DNA from: Epsilonproteobacteria bacterium UBA4036
GTDB lineage: Bacteria; Campylobacterota; Campylobacteria; Campylobacterales; Arcobacteraceae
Direction of reading: 5' to 3'
NCBI GenBank assembly: GCA_002382325.1
Contig: DGAG01000012.1
Location: 62,001-126,000 of the forward strand
DNA length: 64,000 bases
A program made the translations under genes and the position numbers. The notes beneath the pieces were generated by a model. The model was not told where the DNA came from. It made no database searches and was given only the letters and a program-made list of their open reading frames with translations. Of the stretch, positions 34,336 to 42,242 are shown piece after piece (the first letter of the stretch is position 1; the number at the start of each line of letters is the position of its first letter).

Positions 34336-35715
34336 ATGTTAAAGAAAGTATTACGTATCGGATTAGGTGTCTCAGTTGTTGCTTCAACTCTACTTGCAGC
34401 TCCAGAAAAAACAAAACTCAAAATTGGTTTTATTGCATTAACCGATTGTGCTCCTTTAGTTATTGCTAAAGAGAAAGGTTTTTTTGAAGCAGAAGGGTTA
34501 GATGTTCATGTTGCTAAAGAAGGGGGTGGTTGGCCCGGTATTCAACAAAAGGTGATTTCAGGTGAGTATGATTTTTCTCATGCTCTTGCTGGTATGCCAA
34601 TTGCTGCCACATTAGGTATCAATGGTGATGCTCATTTACAAGCACTCTTATCACTTGATTTTAATGGTAATGCCATTACCTATGGAAATAACATTATCAA
34701 AGAGATGGAAAAATATGGGTTAGATAAAACTGCTCGACCCGTAAGCGCCCAAAGTTTAAAAAAATATATTGATGCCAAACACGAAAAAGAAGGCTCAAAC
34801 TATCAACCTCTTAACTTTGGGATGGTTCACCCTGTTTCAACTCACAACTATGAGTTACGATATTGGATGGCGGCAAGTGGTATCAAACCCGATGAAGATA
34901 CGACCATTAAACCTTTTCCACCTCCAACGATGCCAAGTAACTTAATTGCAGGGAATATTGAAGGATATTGTGTTGGTGAGCCGTGGAACTCACGAATTGT
35001 TCTAAAAGGGGCAGGAAGTGCTTTAGTAACCAACTACGATATTTGGAACAACAACCCAGAAAAAGTATTGCAAGCCAGAGCTGATTTTGTGCAAAAAAAT
35101 CCAGAAACGACAAAAGCCGTTATGCGTGCTGTGATAAAAGCTCAAATGTGGCTGGATGAATCTTGGGAAAACAGAGAAGAAGCGATTAAATACTTAGCAC
35201 AAAACAATTATGTAAAAGCGCCTGTGGATGTTTTAAGAAAATCCATGTCAGGAACATTTTTATACAACAAAGGAGTTGATTCAGCCAATCCAATGTTTAA
35301 CGTGTTTGCTAACTACTATGCGTCGTATCCATTTTACTCACACGGAATGTGGTTTATCACACAAATGTACCGATGGGGACAATTGGATAAAGCAGTTAAT
35401 ATGAAAGAAGTGATTGAAAAAGTTTATCGACCAGACCTATTTTCGCAAGTAGCAAAAGAAGTGGGATATGCCCTTCCTCCAAGTGCTTGGAAAAAAGATG
35501 GGGTGGATGAATACAATAAATTCCTTGATGGAAAAGTTTGGGATCCAAACAAAGCCGTAGATTATATCTTTGATTTTAAAGTTCAAAGTTCATTGGTTTC
35601 AAAAGAAGAGTTAAAAAAAGTCAATCAATGGAGCGTTCAAACCGCACAACCTGCTTATGAATGTCAATACGGACCAGCAGGATGTGCTGATCCCAAATAC
35701 GTAACAAAAAAATAA
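34336..35715 (+). CDS. nrtA: Nitrate/nitrite ABC transporter substrate-binding protein
   Basis: A 459-residue CmpA/NrtA-family protein with a Sec signal (VSVVASTLLAAPEK, cleavage near 22), then LKIGFIALTDCAPLVIAKEKGFF. The binding fold continues with GMVHPVSTHNYELRYW and GYCVGEPWNS. It captures nitrate for NrtBC. RBS TAGGAGAA precedes the ATG. A hairpin separates it from nrtB. Confidence 0.92.
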   Translation: MLKKVLRIGLGVSVVASTLLAAPEKTKLKIGFIALTDCAPLVIAKEKGFFEAEGLDVHVAKEGGGWPGIQQKVISGEYDFSHALAGMPIAATLGINGDAHLQALLSLDFNGNAITYGNNIIKEMEKYGLDKTARPVSAQSLKKYIDAKHEKEGSNYQPLNFGMVHPVSTHNYELRYWMAASGIKPDEDTTIKPFPPPTMPSNLIAGNIEGYCVGEPWNSRIVLKGAGSALVTNYDIWNNNPEKVLQARADFVQKNPETTKAVMRAVIKAQMWLDESWENREEAIKYLAQNNYVKAPVDVLRKSMSGTFLYNKGVDSANPMFNVFANYYASYPFYSHGMWFITQMYRWGQLDKAVNMKEVIEKVYRPDLFSQVAKEVGYALPPSAWKKDGVDEYNKFLDGKVWDPNKAVDYIFDFKVQSSLVSKEELKKVNQWSVQTAQPAYECQYGPAGCADPKYVTKK

Positions 35716-35729
35716 ACCCAACCACAACA

Positions 35730-35745
35730 AAGAGGTTTTCCTCTT
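35730..35745 (+). terminator. Intercistronic hairpin between nrtA and nrtB
   Basis: AAGAGG and CCTCTT pair around TTTT, 15 bp after nrtA and 11 bp before nrtB. Such a weak structure between a binding protein and its permease usually protects the upstream message and keeps the binding protein in excess. Confidence 0.5.
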
Positions 35746-35756
35746 AAAGGACAATT

Positions 35757-36566
35757 ATGAAAAGAGAGAGTTATAAAAAAATTGTATTACCCTTGATAGT
35801 GTTTTTTATCATTGTGGGGATTTGGTCATCCATCGCACAAAATGTCAACAACTTCCCTACCCCTATGGATACATTTACCCATGCGTTTGGAGGCACTACC
35901 AGCGATGGTGATGAAATTATTGGTGTGTTATCGGATCCATTTTATGTTGAAAATGAAGATGACAAAGGAGTCTTTTGGCAAATAGTCAACTCTTTGCAAC
36001 GGGTGTTTTCAGGTTTCTTTTTGGCTGTAATAATTGGTGTGCCTGTTGGATTGGCTATTGGAATGAGCAAAAATTTTCAACTTGCACTCGAACCCTATAT
36101 TCAAATATTTAAACCCGTTTCGCCACTTGCTTGGTTGCCTTTATTGCTATTTGTTTTTCAAGACATCAATACCACAGCGATTTCAACTATATTTGTCACT
36201 TCAATTTGGCCCATTATTATCAACACGGCTTTAGGTGTTAAAAGTGTCAATGAAGATTATTTAAACGTGGCAAAAGTTTTACGATTTACTCCTTTAGAAA
36301 AGGTGAGAAAAATCATTTTACCTGTGGCTGTGCCTTATATTTTTACAGGGATGAGATTGTCTTTAGGAATTGCTTGGTTGGTTATTGTTGCAGCTGAAAT
36401 GCTTACAGGTGGTATTGGTATTGGTTTTTGGATTTGGGATGAATATAACAATCTTAACTACTACAATATTATCATTGGTATTATCATCGTTGGACTTGTA
36501 GGATACATTTTAGATGTGATTATGGGAAAAATTGCAGATTATTTTGATTACAGAAAGAGAGCATAA
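35757..36566 (+). CDS. nrtB: Nitrate/nitrite ABC transporter permease
   Basis: A 269-residue inner-membrane protein with about six helices and the EAA loop (NVAKVLRFTPLEKVRKIILP) that contacts the ATPase. It is of the SsuC/NrtB type. The N-terminal part has an insertion of some 40 residues (about 40-80) that faces the periplasm. It is followed 2 bp later by nrtC. Confidence 0.92.
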   Translation: MKRESYKKIVLPLIVFFIIVGIWSSIAQNVNNFPTPMDTFTHAFGGTTSDGDEIIGVLSDPFYVENEDDKGVFWQIVNSLQRVFSGFFLAVIIGVPVGLAIGMSKNFQLALEPYIQIFKPVSPLAWLPLLLFVFQDINTTAISTIFVTSIWPIIINTALGVKSVNEDYLNVAKVLRFTPLEKVRKIILPVAVPYIFTGMRLSLGIAWLVIVAAEMLTGGIGIGFWIWDEYNNLNYYNIIIGIIIVGLVGYILDVIMGKIADYFDYRKRA

Positions 36567-36568
36567 TT

Positions 36569-37363
36569 ATGGAAAAAAAATTTTTAAGTTTAGAATTCGT
36601 GGATAAGACATTTCCACTGCCCAATGGCAAAGAGTATGTCGCTGTTAAAGATGTCAATCTTCAAATCAAAAAAAATGAAATTGTTTCCATCATCGGACAC
36701 AGTGGATGCGGGAAATCAACGTTGCTAAATCTCATCGCTGGACTTGATACCGTAAGCAGTGGAGGTGTGTTTTTAAACAATAAAGAGGTCAATGGTCCAG
36801 GACCAGACCGTGCAGTTGTTTTTCAGAATCACTCACTGCTTCCTTGGTTGACCGTTTTTCAAAACATTGAAATGGCAGTCAAAAAAGTGATGCCCGAACT
36901 TTCAAAAAAAGAAGTTCAAGAACGTGTGGATATGTTTGTGGATATGGTGAATTTAACCCATGCCCGAGATAAATATCCGGGTGAAATTTCAGGAGGAATG
37001 AAACAACGAGTGGGCATTGCCAGAGCTTTATCTATTCGTCCAGAAGTACTGCTCATGGATGAGCCATTTGGTGCTTTGGATTCTTTAACTCGTGCCAATT
37101 TACAAGAACACTTGATGAGAATTCAACAAAATGTAAAAAATACAGTGATTATCATCACGCATGATATTGATGAAGCGGTATTACTCAGTGACCGTGTGGT
37201 TATGATGACCAATGGTCCAAAAGCAACCATTGGAGAAATCTTAGAAGTTGATTTACCTCATCCACGAAACCGAGTAGAACTTCAAAACGACAAAGAATAC
37301 ATAAGATGCCGTGAAGCCATTTTAAGTTTTCTGTACGAAAAATTTGCCAAAGAGCATGAATAG
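36569..37363 (+). CDS. nrtC: Nitrate/nitrite ABC transporter ATP-binding protein
   Basis: A 264-residue ATPase with Walker A GHSGCGKST (about 43-51), Q-loop VVFQNHSLLPW, signature SGGMKQRVGIARAL, Walker B VLLMDEPFGALD and the H-loop His in ITHDIDEA. It lacks the C-terminal NrtA-like domain of cyanobacterial NrtC, so it is closer to NrtD/SsuB in length. It is last in the nrt operon. Confidence 0.92.
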   Translation: MEKKFLSLEFVDKTFPLPNGKEYVAVKDVNLQIKKNEIVSIIGHSGCGKSTLLNLIAGLDTVSSGGVFLNNKEVNGPGPDRAVVFQNHSLLPWLTVFQNIEMAVKKVMPELSKKEVQERVDMFVDMVNLTHARDKYPGEISGGMKQRVGIARALSIRPEVLLMDEPFGALDSLTRANLQEHLMRIQQNVKNTVIIITHDIDEAVLLSDRVVMMTNGPKATIGEILEVDLPHPRNRVELQNDKEYIRCREAILSFLYEKFAKEHE

Positions 37364-37467
37364 ATTTATTTAAAAACAAGGTCATGAGTTCCACATAAAG
37401 GAGTGAAATTTTGGAAAATTGAATTCTTTTTTTTGTTATGGAATCCATGAGCCAATTCATGTGTTCT

Positions 37468-37490
37468 TCAAAGAGGAAAGTCCTCTTTGA
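37468..37490. terminator. Hairpin between nrtC and the convergent TonB receptor
   Basis: TCAAAGAGGA and TCCTCTTTGA form a perfect 10-bp stem with a 3-nt loop, directly beyond the TonB receptor stop codon and 105 bp after nrtC. It is suited to stop both transcripts. Confidence 0.7.
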
Positions 37491-37492
37491 TA

Positions 37493-39838
37493 CTAAAACT
37501 TCATCTCAACTGAAGCATGAAATGTTCTTCTATCTCCTAAATAATTACTATTTACCCAATATTCTTTATCAAAAGCATTATTTACATTTAATCTAAAAGT
37601 TAAAGGATATGTTGTAGCATTAGTAGTATATCTAGCACCAAGATTTACTAAAGTATAACTGGGCATTTTATCTGTATTCATATTATCACCGTAAAAACTT
37701 CCCGTATAATTTACCCCACTATTAAAAAATAAATCCATATTATTTAATGGTTTATATTCTAAAAAAAGTTTCGCAAATTTATTTGCTACATTACTTGGTC
37801 TTTTACCTTCTAATTCTGGATTTTCTCTATTTTCTTTTACTTTTGGATCAAGAAGTGTAAATCCTCCAATAGCTGTTAAATTATCAGTTATTTTTCCAGT
37901 TGCGGTAAATTCAAAACCTCTATGCACTTGTCTTCCATCTTGTACATATTTTGGTTTTGTACTATCTGTAGTGTCATAGTACTCTAAACCTTTATCAATA
38001 TCAAATACAGCCGCAGTTAAAAGCATGTCACCTAAAGTAAGTTTTGCACCTATTTCTATTTGTTCACTCATTAGTGGATCCATCGCCTCTTTTGCATTAA
38101 CTACATCATATCCTCCATGTTCATCACTTGCTATTCCTCCTAACTCTAAACCTTCCATATAAGAAGAATAAATTGATAAATTTTCAATCGGTTTATACAC
38201 AACTGAAATAGATGGAGTTACTGTACTTTCTTTATAGTTATTCTCTTTATATTCAAGCTCCACATAACTAGCTCCAACTAATAAATCCCATTTAGAATTA
38301 AGTTCTATACTATCTCCGATAGTATAATTTGTACTTGTTATATGATATTGATCTTTTGATTGAGAAGTTATTGGTGCTTCTATTGGTGCATCAGAATATG
38401 AGGGAGAATCAAAAGTTAAACCAGTTAATGTTAAATTAGAATTTGTTTTATCAAAATTATTATTATCCCAATAACTATCACTTTTCTGCAGTCCTACTGT
38501 TAATTGATGTTTAATATCTCCTGTATTAAAATCGAAATCTAAAAATCCATTAACTCCATAACCATTGATATCTTGAATTCCACTAGCATTTGTTGTCTGT
38601 TGAGTATATGTGCCATCTACACTAATTGTATTGTTTGAAGTTAAACCTTCCCTTGTAATTCTTTCTTTCATATAAGCAGCTCGAAAATCAATACTATCAG
38701 AGATGTTCCATAATATACTTGTATTATATCTTCTTGCTTTACTTTCTTGATATGCCCATTTTTGTGCCCAAAGTTTATTGGAATCAATTTTAGATGCACT
38801 TGGTCTTTTTACTCCCGTATCTAAATACCAATATGGCTGTCTTCCTTCTAATCTATATTCACTATCTGAGACCAAACCTTGAATTAAAAAATTATCAGTT
38901 ACTTTATAATCTAAAGCAAGATTAAATACTTTTCTTTCTTTTTTTTGATGCTTAACATGTGTGTCAATATCTTCATTTACAACATTTAATCTATAAGCTA
39001 GTCTTCCATCTTGTGTTAAAGGAGCAGATAAATCAGCATGTACATAATACCCACTGTTACCTCCTGCATTTCCAAGGGTTATATTATATTGTGGTATTGA
39101 AGTTGGTCTTTTAGATATATAATTCATAATTCCACCAATAGAAGCTGGTCCATATAAAAAACCTGACAACCCTGTAATAGTTTCTAATCTTTCATATTCT
39201 TCTAAATTTGTATTATGAGTAAATTGCCATTTTTCTCTTCTTATTCCATCAAAAGCAGAAGTATTTGACTGAAAACCTCTTAAAAATACATATCCGTTAT
39301 TGTTCTGAGATTGATTCCAATTAACTTGCATTACTGGATTGATATTATAAATCTGATCTGTTGATGTCGCTTGAATATTTTCCATAAAATCTTCTGACAT
39401 TACATTTAAAGCATATGGTGTATCTCGTAAGCTTTTACCTTTCCAAGGTCCAATATTGCTGGTTTCTTTCACCAAATACCCATCTTGTGCAGTTCCCTCA
39501 TTACTGTTTGCCACAAAATCAATCGTTTCCAGTGTTGATTGCAGAGTTATTTTACGTACTATAATGGTATTTTCTTCAATGATTGCTTCTAGCCCACTGC
39601 CAAAAAGTAGCTTATCTAAAGCATTTTTAGTCCCCTTTACACCATTGATATTGGGAGCAATTTTTCCTTCGATTAAAGTTTCATCGGCAATATATGAAAG
39701 TTTTGATTTTTTGGATATGTTCTCCAAAGCTTGCTTTAAACTCATATTTTCAATCGTATACACTTCATTGGCATATAAATTTGCACAAAGCAGTAGGGCA
39801 ACACTTGAAGAAATAAGCTTCGACTTAAATTTTTTCAT
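37493..39838 (-). CDS. TonB-dependent siderophore receptor with N-terminal STN signalling domain
   Basis: A 781-residue outer-membrane protein. Signal peptide about 1-23; STN (secretin/TonB short) domain about 24-100 (SLKQALENISKKSKLSY); plug about 125-245 (KGKSLRDTPYALNVMS, GLSGFLYGPASIGGIMNYI); 22-strand barrel ending in VEMKF with the terminal Phe. Ferric siderophore uptake is likely. The STN domain would signal to FecR and FecI encoded just upstream (39991-41416). A Fur-like site lies 30 bp before the start. The barrel region looks more AT-rich than the STN part. Confidence 0.93.
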   Translation of the reverse strand: MKKFKSKLISSSVALLLCANLYANEVYTIENMSLKQALENISKKSKLSYIADETLIEGKIAPNINGVKGTKNALDKLLFGSGLEAIIEENTIIVRKITLQSTLETIDFVANSNEGTAQDGYLVKETSNIGPWKGKSLRDTPYALNVMSEDFMENIQATSTDQIYNINPVMQVNWNQSQNNNGYVFLRGFQSNTSAFDGIRREKWQFTHNTNLEEYERLETITGLSGFLYGPASIGGIMNYISKRPTSIPQYNITLGNAGGNSGYYVHADLSAPLTQDGRLAYRLNVVNEDIDTHVKHQKKERKVFNLALDYKVTDNFLIQGLVSDSEYRLEGRQPYWYLDTGVKRPSASKIDSNKLWAQKWAYQESKARRYNTSILWNISDSIDFRAAYMKERITREGLTSNNTISVDGTYTQQTTNASGIQDINGYGVNGFLDFDFNTGDIKHQLTVGLQKSDSYWDNNNFDKTNSNLTLTGLTFDSPSYSDAPIEAPITSQSKDQYHITSTNYTIGDSIELNSKWDLLVGASYVELEYKENNYKESTVTPSISVVYKPIENLSIYSSYMEGLELGGIASDEHGGYDVVNAKEAMDPLMSEQIEIGAKLTLGDMLLTAAVFDIDKGLEYYDTTDSTKPKYVQDGRQVHRGFEFTATGKITDNLTAIGGFTLLDPKVKENRENPELEGKRPSNVANKFAKLFLEYKPLNNMDLFFNSGVNYTGSFYGDNMNTDKMPSYTLVNLGARYTTNATTYPLTFRLNVNNAFDKEYWVNSNYLGDRRTFHASVEMKF

Positions 39839-39867
39839 TTCCTTCCTTTTTCTCTTATATTAATTAT

Positions 39868-39880
39868 GAGAATCGTTCTC
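39868..39880. promoter_or_regulatory. Fur-box-like dyad upstream of the siderophore receptor
   Basis: GAGAATCGTTCTC is a perfect dyad, preceded by AATTAT on one side, resembling half of the GATAATGATAATCATTATC iron box. It lies 30 bp upstream of the receptor ATG. Confidence 0.6.
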
Positions 39881-39990
39881 TTTAGAGTAAAACGAAAATA
39901 GCTTCTAAAAACAGACACTTTTTTAAAGAATTTTTGAAATTTTTTTACTGAGTAGTAAACAAGTCAAGTCTTCAAAAGACAAAAAGAAAC

Positions 39991-40947
39991 TTACCGTATA
40001 ACGATACGTTTATTCTCTTTTATAATTTGTATAGGATATATTTTTTGTATGGCAAAGATGAAAGTATCAATATCGTTTGTATGAAATTTTCCACTGAAAA
40101 GTTTATTTCCTGCCTCTTTATTTTCAAATATAACTTCAATATCTTGATACCTTGCAAAGTGTTTAAAGGCATTTTGAAGTGTTATTTTACGAAAAATCAA
40201 CTCATCATTGACCCAAGAAGCAATTTCATCAAGATTGGTTTTACCCAAATACGCAACTTGTCCACTGTTGCTTACTGCCATTTTTTGTCCTTGTGTCAAA
40301 AAAGATATGTTACGAGGTTCTTGAAACAGGGTTGCCCTATATCCCACTTTTACTTTTCCATTAAGTACACTTACTGTTGTGGTATCTTCTATATTACTTA
40401 CTTCAAATCGTGTACCAACTACTTCAATAGCAGTTTGTCCAGAAGTAATCACAAAAGGGCGTTGGGCATCTTTTTTAACATTAAACATGGCTTGTCCACT
40501 GTATAAAACCACTTCTCGTTTGTTGTTAACATACTTGATTTTTATCTTTGATTTTGCATCTATTGCTATACTTGAACCATCAGGCAAAATCTCTTTTTTT
40601 AATGTCAAATATTGAGTATGATAACTTTTTCTAAAATCAGGAAGCACAAACTCATAGCCCATAAAAAGTGTTATTATCAACATACTACAGGCAATAAATG
40701 GCTTCAATCTTTTTTCAACAAATTTTGTTTTTTTAGCTCCTTGATGTGCTTTTTGACTAAGTCTTTGAGAATGAGCTTTAGGAATACTTTGAAAAAAGGT
40801 ATAGACATTTTTTGCTTCATTAAACGCATTTTGGTTTTCACTGCTTTTTTTAAGCCAAACATTAAGTTCACTTTGTTGTTGCTCACTTAAGCCTTCTTTT
40901 TCGCAAGCTGCCCAATATATGGCTTTGTCTTTAATACTATCTTTCAT
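39991..40947 (-). CDS. fecR: FecR-type anti-sigma / iron transport regulator
   Basis: A 318-residue protein: N-terminal DUF4880-like cytoplasmic region with AIYWAACEKEGLSEQQQSEL, a single TM helix (about 95-112) and a periplasmic FecR domain (about 125-225; LPDGSSIAIDAKSKI, TRFEVSN) with a C-terminal STN-like part. It relays receptor occupancy to the sigma factor. I chose the ATG at 40947, which overlaps the sigma gene by 11 nt; an earlier ATG at 41025 adds 26 unlike residues. Confidence 0.9.
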   Translation of the reverse strand: MKDSIKDKAIYWAACEKEGLSEQQQSELNVWLKKSSENQNAFNEAKNVYTFFQSIPKAHSQRLSQKAHQGAKKTKFVEKRLKPFIACSMLIITLFMGYEFVLPDFRKSYHTQYLTLKKEILPDGSSIAIDAKSKIKIKYVNNKREVVLYSGQAMFNVKKDAQRPFVITSGQTAIEVVGTRFEVSNIEDTTTVSVLNGKVKVGYRATLFQEPRNISFLTQGQKMAVSNSGQVAYLGKTNLDEIASWVNDELIFRKITLQNAFKHFARYQDIEVIFENKEAGNKLFSGKFHTNDIDTFIFAIQKIYPIQIIKENKRIVIR

Positions 40948-41416
40948 TTTTTTCTCTGTTTTGGGTAATTTTTTCTTGCAATTTTTTTGTGGCTCGTATA
41001 ATATGTTTTTCAACTGCCCCAACACTGATTCCCATCATAGTGGCAATCTCTTTTCGGCTATAGCCATCAATAGAATGCAAAAGGAAGGCTTCTTTACTTC
41101 TGCTTGGAAGAGTATCGATTATTTTTAATAAATTCTCATATTGATTAGTTTGAAGAACGATTTCATCAGGTTGTTCATCTTTGGGAATACAATAAATCTC
41201 TTCTTCATACTCAAGATGTGTTATTTTTTTGCTTTTTCGTGATTCGTCAATGACTAAATTTCGTGCCACTTTATATAAAAATGAGCGATTGATTTCTTGA
41301 TTGGGGTCGAGTTCTATGACTTTTGCATAGGTTTCTTGGGTAATATCTTTGGCAGACTCTTTATCTCCAACCAATTTAAATACATAATAAATAATCTCTT
41401 TATAATAAGACAGCAT
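40937..41416 (-). CDS. fecI: FecI-type ECF sigma factor
   Basis: About 159 residues from ATG 41416. Region 2 (KDITQETYAKVIEL, FLYKVARNLVIDESR) and region 4 (LPSRSKEAFLLHSIDGYSRKEIA, GVAVEKH-like GAVEKHII) are clear. An in-frame start at 41455 is possible but would place the Fur-like dyad 41440-41454 inside the coding sequence. It directs transcription of the siderophore receptor and perhaps other targets. Confidence 0.88.
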   Translation of the reverse strand: MLSYYKEIIYYVFKLVGDKESAKDITQETYAKVIELDPNQEINRSFLYKVARNLVIDESRKSKKITHLEYEEEIYCIPKDEQPDEIVLQTNQYENLLKIIDTLPSRSKEAFLLHSIDGYSRKEIATMMGISVGAVEKHIIRATKKLQEKITQNREKNER

Positions 41417-41439
41417 CGGTTTCTTTTTTATGTTATTTT

Positions 41440-41454
41440 TGATAAACATTATCA
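41440..41454. promoter_or_regulatory. Fur-box-like dyad at the fecI start
   Basis: TGATAAACATTATCA is a perfect 6-bp dyad around ACA and closely resembles the core of the iron box. It lies 24 bp upstream of the preferred fecI ATG, as expected for iron repression of the FecIR system. Confidence 0.65.
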
Positions 41455-41516
41455 TAATTAAAATTAAACTCTTTTTAAAAGAGTGGTCAACAAGACAAGC
41501 AGCTATTTTATTTATA

Positions 41517-42098
41517 CTATAAAAAATTTTGATTTTCTACAAAAAGCTTAATCCCTATAATAATTAAGACAATTCCACCCAATATTTCAGCTTTTTGTTC
41601 GTATTCACTCCTCCTTTTCTTCCTACATAAACACCCAAATAACTTATAATAAAGGTGGTTAATCCAATAAAAATTAGCGAAAGATACACATTAAGAGTAA
41701 ACAAATGTAGGCTAAATCCAGCTGCCATGGCGTCAATACTTGTTGCAATTGATAAGGTCAATAAAATTTTATTGGATATGAAACTGATTTCTTCTTCAAC
41801 ATTTTCCCCATAAGCCTCATAAATCATTTTTGCCCCAATCAAACTTAACAAAACAAAAGCAATAATGCCATCATACCCTTGGATATATTGTTTTAAGCCA
41901 ATGCCACCCATATAACCAATAAACGGCATAAGTGCTTGAAAAAACCCAAAAAACAGCAATTCCGTTTCCCATATCATAAAAAACCGTAAACCCCTCTCCA
42001 AACTCCTCTTTTATTGTGGCAATAAAAATTTCCCGTGAAAAGGGGTTAGATATTTTTTTTGACACGTCAATTAACTCTTTATAATTCACCATTTCCAT
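41517..42098 (-). pseudogene. Decayed mntP-like manganese exporter fused to a foreign 5' fragment
   Basis: Three pieces read leftward. The middle (about 41590-41985) encodes MntP-type sequence (LLFFGFFQALMPFIGYMGG, SIATSIDAMAAGFSLH). The C-terminus (AEILGGIVLIIIGIKLFVE) continues in another frame after a five-base T-run (A-run on the coding strand) at 41592-41596, consistent with loss of one base. The first helix with its conserved Asp is missing. Instead the 5' end (from ATG 42098, MEMVNYKELIDVSK) belongs to an unrelated protein in yet another frame. Deletion plus frameshift make function unlikely. A sequencing error could explain the frameshift but not the replaced 5' end. Confidence 0.7.
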
Positions 42099-42202
42099 GC
42101 TTTTTATAACCCATATTTTTGTATTAATCTTATTCTTTTTATGTGATTAAAATTAATGTCATTATTTCCAAATTTGAGTTAAAAGAGACTTAATTATAAT
42201 AG

Positions 42203-42211
42203 TGATTATCA
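42203..42211. promoter_or_regulatory. Weak Fur-like dyad before the mntP remnant
   Basis: TGATTATCA within a very AT-rich stretch resembles an iron-box core. It stands about 105 bp upstream of the fused remnant and 32 bp beyond the TonB receptor stop codon, so it may be a relic promoter site. Confidence 0.3.
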
Positions 42212-42242
42212 TTTATAATAATTGTTTGTCTTATCCTTGCTA

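Noticed and set aside
40027..40890. Plus-strand frames of 78-159 codons opposite fecR
   Set aside because: They lie antisense to a clear FecR gene and show no independent motif.
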